From assembly GCA_030544215.1 (NCBI GenBank), contig JARZZO010000016.1, positions 37,532,001 to 37,596,000 on the forward strand: a stretch of 64,000 nt of DNA, in the 5' to 3' direction. Source of the stretch: Zantedeschia hybrid cultivar. Its lineage: Eukaryota > Streptophyta > Magnoliopsida > Alismatales > Araceae. Made by a program: the position numbers and the translations under genes. Under the pieces are notes generated by a model. That model was not told the origin of the DNA. It was given only the letters and a program-made list of their open reading frames with translations, and searched no databases. How positions within the stretch are numbered: the stretch's first letter is position 1; every line of letters starts with the position of its first letter. Shown here one piece after another: positions 11,694 to 22,897 of this stretch.

Positions 11694-12025
11694 CGCATCT
11701 TGGAACAGTGACGCCATTCAGTGGCGCACAAACTAAGGCGGCAACATAAAATTTTTGAAATTTGTTAAACATGTCCCCTATGACACCTTTTAGGCTTTAC
11801 CGCCTCTTTTGGTCAGGGCCGTACCACGGAAAATTTGGAGGAATTATTATTCGCGTCTCTGAAGGAGGACGCTATTCAGTGCATTAATCGTTGGAAATCT
11901 CTGGAAAATAGGAGAGAGAAAGTAAAACGTGTCTCGTCGACCAAACGCGATTTTGGGTTCTTTTGAGGATAAATATTTATTTGAAAATTGAGTCTGACTG
12001 AAAAGCGTCTCTATGAGTCGACGTG
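11694..12025. promoter_or_regulatory. motif cluster upstream of PMD1
   Basis: Four units with 10-base spacers start at 11694 (CGCATC...GACGCC), 11852 (CGCGTC...GACGCT), 11928 (CGTGTC...AACGCG) and 12004 (AGCGTC...GACGTG). They lie 249-580 bp upstream of the PMD1 start codon, in its probable promoter. Read on the minus strand, the first one is followed by ATTTAAC and then AACAGG, as is the unit at 63423 upstream of the other PMD gene. Confidence 0.75.
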
Positions 12026-12211
12026 ATTTGAATTAAATCAACCCGAACCTTGATAATATTTTGTGAAAAAAATCATAGTTTAACTCAAGGAAAATTACAA
12101 AAAAATTCCAAGACATTTAAGGAATAATTTTTTATTGTATTAAGGAATGATTTTTTCATTGGAAATAAATTGAAATACATCAAATTGGAAGGCAAAGATA
12201 AGAGAGAGCTT

Positions 12212-13646
12212 TTAAGGGCGAATCTTCTTAAGCTCTTTTACATATGATTTCCATAGTTCTTTGTTGGCTTCATGAGGAAGTTTAACACAACGGGTGAAAC
12301 CGATATGCCAAAGAGTTGCAATAAGTTCTGTTGCCTCGAAATCTTCGTCAGTTCCCAAAGCCCGCTTCTTAATTGGAGAAAGAGAAGAGATTTCTGAAAA
12401 TTCGTAGCGTGGCATACCAAGTTGAGTATGACAGCGATGTGGATTATAAAGAACGAACTCGGTCACCCCCGATCAGTGGGAGCTCGGTGCCAGCGCCACG
12501 ACGCACTTGAACCACTTTTTCTATGAGAGCAAGTGGCGTGGATTCGAATCTAGTTTTGGGCATAGTCTTGAAGTAAGTGCGCCAGTCAGCTCGAATCTTG
12601 AGTTCGGTACTTAATTGGTCATGTTGTCATTGAACTTCACAATGTTGGCAATATGGAAGATCGGACTACGCTGATATGTTTGGGATATCTTTGGAACTTT
12701 TTCTTCATTATGGTTGAATTTGAAGTGGAATTCCACCCATAGAGCTAATAGAAGTATGCTGCCATAAGGAAGTTGACCTGAAGAAGTTGCAGAAGGCCCA
12801 CTGTAGAGATAAGCTAGAACCACTGTGCTGATATGCTTTCCTTCAAAAATCCTATTGATTGCGCTTATTTGATCATCTTCTAGAACATTGTCTTGGGCAG
12901 AGAATAGTAGAGCTCCAACTAAGTATGTGGTGAACGCTTTCATCACCTTCTCTGTATCTTCGTCCTTGAGATCTTCAATCTTCTTCAGAGTCCATTCGGC
13001 TAATTTGACAAGATTAATTCTCTTTTTTGTGAGACAACCTTGAATTTATTTTAGATCCTTCATAATCTTACTCAAGAATTGATAACTATTGATCTTTTCC
13101 CTCATGAACATCATATCACTCAAATCAGGTTCATCATTGTTGACCTTGAGCTTAGGAAGACCCAATAAGAGTTCAACTTCTTCTAAAAAGATAGTGGCTT
13201 CGAACGTAGAAAAAAGGAAAGTATGAGTTTGTGGATGCCACAATTCGGATAAAGCACCACTTGCAGCCCAATCTATGTTTGTGCTTTTGTAATGTCTGGC
13301 ATGAATAACCAACCCTTGAATATGCCACTTGGATATATAAGATTGCATAGACATATTGATCTTGTTTATAAGCTTTTGGATCCATGTAAGTGAAGATAAC
13401 CTTCTTCGACCGGGGAAGAAAGGATATCCCTAGATAAAAAAAAGAATTTGGAATAGTTCTATCTTGCTTATTAGAGAATTGAGAATTTGGAAAATATGTA
13501 AAGAGAATTGAAGAACATAGAAGGGGGATTGATTAGCTTACTTGTAAGTTAGGATCTCGCCCACTTAGATGATCTTTCACTTCATAGAGCTTTTAAATGG
13601 TCTTCCTCACCCTCTTGTTTGAAGAATCTTGTGAAGAATTCGCCAT
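12212..13646 (-). pseudogene. antisense plant mobile domain gene PMD2 (degenerate)
   Basis: This is a second, different PMD-type gene on the minus strand. Exon 1 starts at ATG 13646 (MANSSQDSSNKR). After an intron with a GTAAG donor near 13545 and an acceptor near 13435, exon 2 reads GYPFFPGRRRLSSLTW, then SYISKWHIQGLVIHARH and ALSELWHPQTHTFLFSTFEA, ending in a VELLLGLPKL block. That last part matches the start of plant mobile domains (trp-rich, pre-helical). Later exons are at 12946-12611 (PYGSILLLALWVEFHF) and 12466-12212, ending KKIRP. A TAA in exon 1 and frame breaks make it a pseudogene. The upstream promoter is partly deleted compared with the inverted copy at 63000-64000. Confidence 0.68.
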
Positions 13647-14428
13647 CCTCCTTGAATAAATTGATTGATCTTCCTCCTTGATTCCTTGATTTCTCCTTGT
13701 TCTTTCCCTCTTATTCTTGAGTTTTGGAAAGAAGCCTTTAGTTTTCCCTCTTGATTGCTTGTTGTAATGCTTTGATATGAAGAGAGGGACAATGCGTGGA
13801 CAAATGAGCTTCGACTTAGCACTGGATTACATGATTGATATCTTGATTCATCAATGACAATTTAACAATATTATCCTTGATTAATTTATATTTTATTTCA
13901 TCTTTTTCTTTCTTTTAGCCCAGCATGCATCATGTAGGACTTTGAAATAATTGTGATAAGGATTAATTATTGATTAAGTTTCAGACCATTGTTCTAAAAA
14001 AATCTCAACGTGATGTGAGATATTCCATTCCGAATTGATCTCTCAATTATCTTTAAGATTTTCTTGAATATATCTTTGGAATTCTATCCTTACTTGGATT
14101 CTTTATCCCAAATATTCTTGTTTCCTTTTAAGATCTATCATGGTTGTAGCACGTCCACATTGGCTGGTAATTGCTCTCCATGATGAAACCTGCAGGGTTT
14201 ATGACCTAAGGTACTTCCCAATCTTAGAAGTTGATCGACCTTATTTTATTTTTCTTTGCCTCTTTCATCCAAACATAATTGATTCCATTGATCTCTTGGA
14301 GTTACTTCATTGATTATTTTGAGAAAGATTCTCATCATATGATGTTGAGAACGTGTCTCGTCATACCTTGGCATCATCTTTTCAGTACATTTAATTCCAT
14401 TTCACTCTCTTGCAAAGTCAATGCCAAG
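13647..14428. other. noncoding 3' region before the Tat B2 LTR
   Basis: There is no gene. The segment is homologous, inverted, to 62345-62990. It ends in the polypurine tract. Confidence 0.6.
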
Positions 14429-14438
14429 GTGGGGCGGC
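14427..14438 (+). promoter_or_regulatory. polypurine tract before Tat B2 LTR
   Basis: AAGGTGGGGCGGC directly precedes the LTR start TGTAGACAC. The inverted copy has the matching tract at about 62331-62343. Confidence 0.7.
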
Positions 14439-15633
14439 TGTAGACACATTAATTTTGACCTCATATTAAGTAAATTTCATGTCACACTTATAATGTCCCA
14501 AAATGGTCTAATGTTTAATCATTAATTAATTTTTATTAATTTTTCTCGAATTTGTTAATTAGTGTCGCCCACTCATGACGCCATTTAGATTCTTAGCAGA
14601 AATCAATTTGGAATTAAATTCTTAAATTCAGATAGATTTAAATGAATAGCGTTGCCGTAGGAAGACGCCATTTAAGTCCTAATCCGTTTGGGTTTACGAT
14701 TTTCAGTTCGAATTAATTTTCTAATTATCTAAAGCTTGTCGCCCACGGAAGAAGCGATTTAGGTTTTCTGATATATTTCGGTTTTCTTTCTGGATTTTAT
14801 TTCTATTTTGGCCGCTTTAATTAACCAAATGGCATCCCGTCTGGGCGACGCAATTTATGAGTTTCCTGATAAACATGATTTGGTCGAGATAATCCAATTT
14901 CTAAAGTTGGGAAGGTTGCTAACTCTTCCATGCTCATCCAAGGTAAGTTCGACTGTGGGAGAGAGTCCTATTGAAGCCCTAAACACCCTTAAACCTATTC
15001 TTATAAATACAACACCCTTTGGACCTTTGAAAGAGGTTGGCCATTGGTGATTTTGAAGCTTAAGGCAAGGTGTTTGAAGGCTCTAGAGAAGAAAAACTTG
15101 GACAGCAAGAGAGGCTTCATCTAAGGCTTCTTCTTCCTCATCCTTTTCATCCTTTGATGCTCTTGAAGACTAAGACTATGGAGGAGCCAACCAACCATCT
15201 TATTTCCCTAATTTCTTTCTAACTTTTCATTAATTTCATACAATTTATTCATTATTTTCCATAGCTCATCATCATTATCACTTCATGTTCACACACACAC
15301 ATATCATTATTTCCCACACCCACATGCATATTAGGGGTTTAAAGAACAACAATCAAGTGAGTAGATTAGTTTAGTTGCATATTTAAATTTCTTATTAGAA
15401 TAGATACTACTCTGCTCTAGTTCTAATTAGAATTTTTACTTTGTTTAATCTTTCTTACAAGGTAGAAAGAAGAAGAAAGAAGAAAATCCAAATGAATAAC
15501 CATCAAGAAATCAAAAGCAAGAACATCTTACAAAATGGGCTCTCCTTCTTTGGCCGGCCAAAGAGAGGGAATCAAGGACTCAATCTTCCAAACTTAAAAA
15601 GGTAAGCGATCAATCTTTCTTTTGAAACTTACA
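14439..15633 (+). repeat. LTR of Tat element B2
   Basis: The LTR begins TGTAGACACATTAATTTTG and ends near AAACTTACA, about 1.2 kb. It is homologous, inverted, to 61256-62330. A TATA box (TATAAATA, 15002-15009) marks the promoter. Four GGCGTC-N10-GACGC-type units lie 150-440 bp upstream of it at 14561, 14648, 14735 and 14831. Antisense PMD2 and a polypurine tract lie to its left, and a primer-binding-like site and leader to its right, so this one LTR joins a 3' internal end to a 5' internal start. Confidence 0.8.
14561..14852. promoter_or_regulatory. four-unit motif array in LTR U3
   Basis: Units start at 14561 (AGTGTC...GACGCC), 14648 (AGCGTT...GACGCC), 14735 (CTTGTC...GAAGCG) and 14831 (GGCATC...GACGCA), each with a 10-base spacer and followed by ATTTA. 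Unit starts are 87, 87 and 96 bp apart. The inverted LTR has the same array. Confidence 0.75.
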
Positions 15634-15745
15634 GTTTCTGGCGATCACGTTTTCTTTAGTTTGAATAGTTTTATTTATCATATAAACGACATGAAACTCA
15701 TGAACATCACACACACGATTTGAGCACCTATAATGAGCATCTTCC
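15634..15745 (+). other. primer-binding-like site and short leader
   Basis: TGGCGATCAC (15639-15648) follows the LTR end, where a tRNA primer site is expected. A leader block ending CGATTTGAGCACCTA is shared with the inverted copy near 61155-61236. The tRNA is not identified. The leader then jumps straight to protease coding DNA, so gag is missing. Confidence 0.55.
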
Positions 15746-16198
15746 TATTAGAGGAGTCACGAATACCATTTTCTCAGTCACTTAGGCATTCATGATATCA
15801 TTCTCGGATAAAGATCTAGCTCCCCTCGAGTGCCGATCCCTTCCCTTATGCCTAACTGTCTCCCTCAATGGCTACTCAGTAGACTCCATCCTACTGGATA
15901 CTGGAGCCTCCATCAATGTTTGACCTCTCAAGACTCTCAAGAAGATAGGTATCGATCCAAAGAAGATTGAGTCCACCTCCATGATGGTCTCGACCTATGA
16001 TAACTCTCAAAGGCCGGCTGACGGTAAAATCTTCTTCCAATTGGAGATTGGCCCAGTGGCCATGATTTCGGAGTTTTACATTCTGGATGTTAAGCCCATA
16101 TACAATGTTATTCTAGGGAGACCTTGGATGGACCAAACTTTGGGGGTCCCGTCCACCAACCATCAGTGCTATAAGTTCCATATAATGGGAAAATTGTG
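15745..16198 (+). pseudogene. Tat element C: aspartic protease
   Basis: This is the retroviral-type aspartic protease that would cut the polyprotein. The active-site triad region reads SILLDTGASINV (about 15890-15925), followed by a TGA. The downstream flap and closing region read FYILDVKPIYNVILGRPWM (about 16075-16130), the typical second half of gypsy proteases. The 15981-16199 part is open. No gag precedes it: the leader of the B2-type LTR ends about 110 bp upstream, so gag was lost by deletion, or the protease belongs to a neighbouring, truncated element. Confidence 0.82.
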
Positions 16199-16909
16199 AA
16201 AGTCAAAAGCACCCCCTATATCGAGTCACTGGACTTGATATCAGCTAAACATATTCCATCTATGGTAACCTCTAAAAAAGACAAAGAACCCATCCTTTCA
16301 TCAGTCAACTCTCATCCTAGGTCCCCGCCTAGCATAGGTTGGCAACTCATAGTAAAGATGGGGTACAGTTCAGGCTCTGGATTAGGCAAGGAGGAACAAG
16401 GAATCCGAGAACCTATTTCGAAAAACCCTATTATGGGGGGATTCGGACTGGGCTACCTGCCAACTAAACCAGCTGAGAGAATAGGAAAGCGATCTCTTAT
16501 GGACCATTTTGTGAAGGGAAGTCAGGAATTACTCAAGATAGAAGAAGAATTGAAAGAAAAGAACGAGGAAGTTCAAGAAGAAAGTGAAGGAGATTTTGGC
16601 ACAAGGTTATTGTTTCACGAACCAAACGTCCCACAGGAAGGGGTATTTTTGGTCAAGGATGAACGAGAACCTGCTGCGTTCATCCCCTTCTTATTCCACC
16701 CACCTTCCTTCCTTATGCTCCTGGTACCAGTCATAGCACATTCTCCTGAATGTTTTATGTTCAAAGCATACGATCACCAAAAAAAAAGGCCAATTCCCAT
16801 ACCAAAGGATGCGAGATCACCTTTGAGGAGCCTGCGTGTTGGGGCAGTTCCACTGTCGTTGGATCTTTGTCCCAAGGATCCACCCTTGTGCCATCTGGGA
16901 CAAGCCTGA
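16196..16909 (+). pseudogene. Tat element C: G-patch domain region of pol
   Basis: This open stretch lies between protease and RT. Residues about 47-85 read GWQLIVKMGYSSGSGLGKEE followed by QGIREP and FGLGYLP, which is a G-patch: glycine-rich, with the aromatic GY and spaced GxGLG. G-patch domains bind nucleic acid or helicase partners and occur after protease in some retroelements. An acidic coiled-coil-like segment follows (EELKEKNEEVQEESEGD). The frame shifts into the next ORF (16750-17388) around 16760-16900. That ORF carries an acidic linker and the LSQEEERSITAVLQEYLDGF segment that leads into RT. Confidence 0.75.
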
Positions 16910-18237
16910 CTCATTCACCGAGTCATGTACGTAGTAGCTTAAGAATTAGGATAGCTTCCTCCTTATCTAAGAACTGTAGGGATAAACAAGTTCCATCTTT
17001 CTTAGTCCAGGAGTTAGCAAATATATGTAAATATTTGAAAGGAGTCAATGAATTTCTTCAGTTAGGGGTCATCTTTGAGCCAATAGAACTTTGGGAAATT
17101 GAATCTTACAATGATGGCTTAGGAGTGTTTGAGCTTAGTGAAGATGAAGAGGACGATGACTTGGCCGAACCGTTTGGAAGTGGGATGAGGCGGTTTGATG
17201 AGCCTTCGTCTACTGTCAATGAACCCACTAAAGAAGTCAACCTCGGAACTAAGAAGGATCTGAAAATAGTACTAATTAGTGTCAAATTGAGTCAAGAAGA
17301 AGAGAGGTCCATAACAGCCGTACTCCAAGAATATCTTGATGGGTTCGCTTGGTCATATGAGGATATGCCTGGATTGAACACAGAATAGGTAGAGCATTGG
17401 CTAGTCCTCAAACATGACGTAAAACCTATGAAGCAAAATTTGAGACGGCTATAGCCTGAATTATCACTAAAGGTTAAAGAAGAGGTTGACAAATTACACA
17501 AGGCCAAGTTCATTCGGATAGTTCTCTATCCTAAGTGGGTAGCTAATATTGTCCCCGTGGCAAAGAAAGATGGAAGAGTTAGGATTTGCATAGACTTCCG
17601 TAACCTCAATCAGGCTTGTCCAAAGGATAATTTCCCACTTCCTCACATAGACTTGCTGGTCGATAACACTACTGGATACGAAATGTTGTCCTATATGGAT
17701 GGTCTTTCAGGATATAATCAAATCTGACTAGCCAAAGAAGATCAAGAGAAGACATCTTTCATAACCCCGTAGGGAACCTATTGTTACATGGTCATGCTAT
17801 TTGGGCTTAAGAACACTAGAGCCACTTACTAAAGGGCGATGATGGCAACCTTTCATGACCTGATTCACATTGGCATGGAGGTTTATGTAGATGACATCCT
17901 AGTGAAGTCCAAGACAAGGAAAGAGCATGCTCAAATCCTTAGAGCTATAATGCAGAGGTCAAGAGAGCATCAACTAAAAATGAACCCAAAGAAGTATGTA
18001 TTTGGTGTCTCCTCGGGGAAGTTGCTAGGGTTCATGGTAAGCATGCGAGGGATTGAGGTAGACCCAGAGAAGGTGAAGGTGATAACAGAAATGCCTCCTC
18101 CTAAGAATGTCAGGGACGTAATGAGACTCATTAGCCGTCTACAGTTCATTAGACGGTTCATATCTCAACATTCTTTGAGATGTAAACCCTTTTACGATTT
18201 ATTGAAAGGAGGAGCAAAGTTCGATTAGAGCGATAAG
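16910..18237 (+). pseudogene. Tat element C: reverse transcriptase, N-terminal part
   Basis: This is the gypsy reverse transcriptase. The entry motif FAWSYEDMPGLNTE is at 17340-17388. RT blocks follow: WVANIVPVAKKDGRVRICID (17536-17595), FPLPHIDLL, SYMDGLSGYNQI, and the active site VYVDDILVKSKT at about 17882, which is intact. Stops at 17386, 17452, 17728, 17770, 17830 and 18226 break it. The frame ends abruptly at 18237, where copia D is inserted, and resumes at 49671 with KKAFDDLKSFLLNPP. The sequences on the two sides join in frame if the copia and its 5 bp target duplication are ignored. Confidence 0.9.
18233..18237 (+). repeat. target site duplication of copia D, left copy
   Basis: ATAAG lies immediately left of the LTR, against ATAAT at 49671-49675 on the right (4 of 5 match). 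Together with the in-frame join of Tat C this fixes the insertion boundaries. Confidence 0.8.
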
Positions 18238-19798
18238 TGATAGATATAGGTGGCCTCTAAGCCAATCACGAGGCACCTATTTCAATAAGGTTCAATAATA
18301 AATAACATATATATTTCATTCTATAGATTGGCGTGTTTATTATTATTGCGCATAATGAAGTCCATCAATGTGTGCAACGGTCATTGGATTATGATGAGAT
18401 CATAATAATGAGACCGATAACCTATAAACACATATTCTAAATTGTTCCTAGTAGTAGGATACTTGAAGAGGACATCAAACATCCGGTAAGACTAGTACAG
18501 GTTATTCCAGCTCATATGATGAGGGTGACTGATCTCGTTAGTTACATGTGTGGAGACACAATGGTCAACCTGTAGGTGCTCATTGGGGAATGAGTTCACT
18601 GAACTGGTCCGATATGAATCACCGAATGGTAATTTACCTGACTGTCAACCGGCTTGATGCATGTTCACAGTGGCGTAGTTGGTCCTTGGATTTAAGATAC
18701 CAAAGAAACCTTGTGAGTGGACTTCTGGGCTTTGACCTTGGCTTATGGTTTCTAATAGTCAATGATCGGGTCCAGCATAAGACCTTCGAAGGTGATTGTG
18801 TGTTCAATAGAGGACCGTTCACTCTCAAATAACTGGAGAGAAATTGCTTTAGAATAGATTCGCAGGAGGCTCTGGCCAGAGCAGACACAATATTAGAAAA
18901 GGTGTTTTTGGATATTGTACAGCGGAGTCTGATTCAAGTGAGTTGACCATCTAGGATTTGATAGTTGACCATACCCTAGGTTAACTCGAGAGCATTATGC
19001 GAACAAAGGATTATAGCCACGTGGTAACTGTGGACGGACAGGTTCCATGAGTGGGTTGTTGAACCCCATTACCTTCCGGAATCATGCGGTGTTGCTTGGC
19101 ACCCAACTTGATCGGAAGTCCGACCGAATTTTACATGAGATGTGAATTCGGTTAAGTAATTAATTAATATCTCGATATTAATTAATCGCAATAAGTCAAT
19201 AACTAGTTATTAGACTTAACGGGCTGAAAACTGGACTGGGTAATGGGCCTAGAGGGTCACACGCAAATAGATTCTCAATCGGTGGTACTTAAGTGAGATT
19301 TATATTAACTCGAGGACTTTTGTGCCGACTTAATATATATACGCATTGTTGAGAAACCCTGGGCCAAGCTCCAGGAGTTCTCAAGGCTGGCCGTCCCACC
19401 TCTATCTCTCCTCCTCCTCTGGGCGCCCCGTTCGAGGCGCCGAGAGACTTCCCATCTCTGCTGCACGCGTTTCTCGAGAGTCGAGAATTTCCGTTCGGAT
19501 GATCCAGACATGGTTGCGACGAGGAATCTTCAATGAGCGAGCTGATATGGACAAGAGATTGAGGACTAATTACTGCGGAGGATCGCGTGGATAGCGCTGG
19601 AGGTCAGACGTCTGTGCGGCTACCGGCATCGCCTTGATGGAACCGAAACGGTCGCGGATTCGATTCCGCGCAAGGTGATGAGATCACAACAACTGTTTTT
19701 CGGTTTTAGTTTTCATTCCGAGCTAGATCTGTGGGCAACGGGCGGGTATTTTCTTGTTGCTTCCGCTATGTTCGTCGCGCCCCACCCGGATCCCAACA
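18238..19798 (+). repeat. 5' LTR of copia D
   Basis: The LTR runs from TGATAGATATAGGTGG to ATCCCAACA, 1561 bp. It is followed directly by a methionine-tRNA primer site and matches the split 3' LTR (25936-26572 plus 48726-49670), with scattered differences. The end of the LTR is GC-rich. Confidence 0.92.
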
Positions 19799-19799
19799 A

Positions 19800-19812
19800 T
19801 GGTATCAGAGCC
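19800..19812 (+). promoter_or_regulatory. primer binding site, initiator tRNA-Met
   Basis: TGGTATCAGAGCC, one base after the LTR end, is the standard plant copia primer site complementary to the initiator methionine tRNA 3' end. Confidence 0.93.
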
Positions 19813-22800
19813 AGGTTCTGCTCTGATCCGCTTCGGGACAATGAAATTATTATTCTAAATTAATTCCATGCATTAATTCGTTTTACTTGGTTGATATTGT
19901 TCATGCGATGAATTAAAATATCGAATTTAATTTTTATGTGAAAAACAAATTATCTTGTGATTTTTCTCAAGGTGTTCTTCATGTGGATGAAGAACTGGAC
20001 TTCGAGAGCTTGGAAGGGTGTTTGTGGTGTGACCAGCTGTCCCATCTCGTGCCCGGAGAACCCTCGTCGTCACCGGCGGCCGGCAGAGCTTTTCTTCCTA
20101 TGATTTTCAAGAGTTGAAACTCAAGGGGAGGATAGGTCACGGTTTAAAAACCAGAAAACCACTGAGTTTAAGGGGAAACTAGCGGCCTTGGCACGCCGGC
20201 CGGCCACTGCCAGCACCGGAGACGAAAGGGGCAACCCCCCCTGTAAGTTCTAGCCATTTCTTGCCTGCGTCGAAGGAGAAAAACTGGAAAGGGGAGGGTG
20301 TTGAGGGCCGGTGTTCAACTGCCATTCATCGAGGCTACTGAAGGGAGGAGGGTCGCCGAGCGGCCATTACCGGCGTCGGGGAAGGAAAGGGGAAGCTTCC
20401 CCTGCAACCTCTGGCTTGCCTTCACCTTGCCGGCGCCGGAGACGAGCAAGAAAGGGACCCGCTTTCGGGGGCTAGCAGCGGCGGTTGTGGGTAGGAAGCC
20501 CTCTGGCCGGTCCTGAGCCGGCCCAAGTGTCCCTGCAACCCAACCCGTCCAGGCGTCTGGACCCAGCCCAATCAGGGTCTTGACCGACCCAGTAAGCCCA
20601 AATGGGCTCTTTCACCCATTAAAATCCCAACCAATAACCCCTTTCTTGCCACATAACACTTTATTAAAGGAATATTAATCCCCCTTTTAACTTAAAATTA
20701 AAATAAATTTTATTTAAAATATGTTTTATATTTAATTTATAATTTTGAGTTTAAAAGGGGTCTTATTTGTTAAGATGTAATCTTAAAATAAATTAACAAA
20801 CGTTGTTAATTTTATTTTAATATAAGTGATTAAAGGGGTTGATTTAAGATGTGATCTTAACTATAATTAACAAATGTTGTTAATTTAATTTTAATTTAAT
20901 GATTAACAAGAGTTGTTAGTTCGTTTTAAGTTGTGACTTTAAAATTAATTAAACAAATGTTGTTAATTGATTTCTATTAAGTTATTATATCTTTAATTTC
21001 CTAACAATTGTTGTTGTGAAGTTAATGATTAATTAAGGGACACTTAATAAAGGTTATTAAATGATAAGTTAACTCTTAATAATAAATTATTGCTAGAGTT
21101 AATTATTTCTTGATAAATATACCTTAATAAAAGTTATTAAGGATTAATTAAGTCTTAATAATAGTTATCAAGATAAATTAATTAATTTTCTCAAAGATCT
21201 TTTAATTAATGTTTTCAAAGATCTAATTTACTTAATAGGATCTTTTGATAAAAGTTATTAAGAGATTAAATAAGTCTAATTGTTGGACTAACTTTAATTA
21301 GAAATGTTCTACTTAATTTTTCTTATTAAATAATAATTAAGAAATATTATTTAATAAGGGGGTTCTTAACAAAGAGTTGTTAAGGAATTAATAATTAGAA
21401 TGAGAAATTCTTTTATAAGAGTGATTAAGGAATTTTTTAATTCTATCTAAATGTTAGATTACATTAATAATTATTGTTAATGTGATTTAAAATTAATCTA
21501 AGTGTTAGATTAATTAGTTTAGAAGTATTCTAAATTATGCATAGAATATTTTAGAACTTTAATTTTATTCTTGAGTGCGCATGTTGATGTGTTTTAATGC
21601 TTTAAATTAGATTTAAATGCATGATAGAAAATGAGATTTTCGAAAATTCAAAATATCCAATTTTGATTGGTACCCAGGTTTTAAGAAAACCCAAATTATT
21701 ATTTTTCAAAAATTCTAGCCTTCATATGATGTGTTTTATCATGTGTGGGTGGTTAAAATTTGTGGTGGTTATGAACATGCACTTAGTTAATGTCATATCA
21801 TGTGATTGTGTGTGATTATGTGGATTATCTTGGAGTGTGATATATGGGTTAATTAAATGTTAATTAATGAGGCATGTGTGTGTCCCTCTCTCTCTCATTC
21901 TGATGTAATTCTATCTCCTTCATTATTGTACTCGGTCAGAAGACTTTCTTTTACGATTAATTTGTATTTGAAAAATGTTTCAAATTCTATTATTATTTTA
22001 TCATTGTAATTGATTGCGCTGGTCGAGGAGAGGCAAGGATGATCTACAAGTGCAACCAGGAAGGTGATAGGAGATGAAATCACTAATGCCTGTGTGTTTG
22101 CATGTTTTAATTATATAAATGTTATATAGTTGTGGTGATTAATTATATGGCTCCAGTTAATCACCGTGATGTCCATGACCACATAATGAACATGTATGAT
22201 TGATGCATGTTTTTCTTTTGATTATAAATCAATTGCTATTATCTAGGTATAGTTAAATATATATGCGATATATTATAAACTATCACCTAGGAAGAGACCA
22301 AGATAAAAGTTATCTAAAATCTTCGCTAAAGTTTGAGCCGTAACATGAATAGTTGAGAAGTTACTGCGTGGCCCTCCATCGTTATAGTCATAGGACTCAA
22401 ATTACCTTAGACAGGTTTGTTGTGCTACCACAAGGCTTGTCTAATTGTGAGGAGAGACTCTAGCTATGGCATAAGATGCCTTCTGATCGGGGTAGAGGAA
22501 CCATGTAGCCTTGTTGTGCTACCACAAGGGTTGCATGCAAATCTATGCCCGTCTCATAACGGTAGTAATGCTTAGACCAGAATTAATGGTTTGTTGTGCT
22601 ATCCACAAGGCCATTAAATCTCTCGAGACCAAAGCCATGATCAGATGTTGCAAAGGGTTTCAAGTCCCATGAGATGGGTGCTCTTTGATTGTAGTACAAT
22701 TTGTTGTGCTATCCACAAGGCTGTACTACAAGTCATTGAGATTTTGATCCCTGCTAGGAGACCATCGGAATCCCGTTCTGTATACCTGAGGGTTATACAG

Positions 22801-22897
22801 TCCATTGAGAAATAGTGAAAAATAATTCAAAATAAAAGTCCATAATTGAATTATAAGAACTGACTATTTAAATGATTTATTTCCTCTATTAACTGAA
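19813..22897 (+). other. copia D long 5' leader
   Basis: About 3.1 kb of noncoding DNA lie between the primer site and a possible gag start (ATG at 22898). The first part (19990-20640) is GC-rich and the middle (20640-21900) is AT-rich with many TTAATAA-type repeats. The last 400 bp hold the hairpin array described separately. No gene is seen. Short open frames such as 20298-20516 and 21621-21815 look like chance. Confidence 0.6.
22407..22800 (+). repeat. array of hairpins with constant loop in copia D leader
   Basis: Four hairpins carry the near-identical loop TTGTTGTGCTA(T)CCACAAGG. Their stems differ: arms 22407-22415 with 22436-22444, 22502-22510 with 22529-22537, 22583-22589 with 22611-22617, and 22689-22698 with 22722-22731 (9, 9, 7 and 10 pairs, with G-U pairs only in the first two). 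Inside each loop TTGTG can pair with CACAA around a CTAC or CTATC turn. A fifth hairpin with another loop pairs CTGTATA (22778-22784) with TATACAG (22794-22800). The array ends about 100 bp before the possible gag start. Confidence 0.85.

Noticed and set aside
11720..11745. GGCGCA...CGGCAA next to the unit at 11694
   Set aside because: Too degenerate to count, although the 10-base spacing could be argued.
22407..22731. Spaced repeats as a possible CRISPR array
   Set aside because: Plant nuclear context, uneven spacing, and the between-repeat bases pair with each other as stems, so they are hairpins and not spacers.
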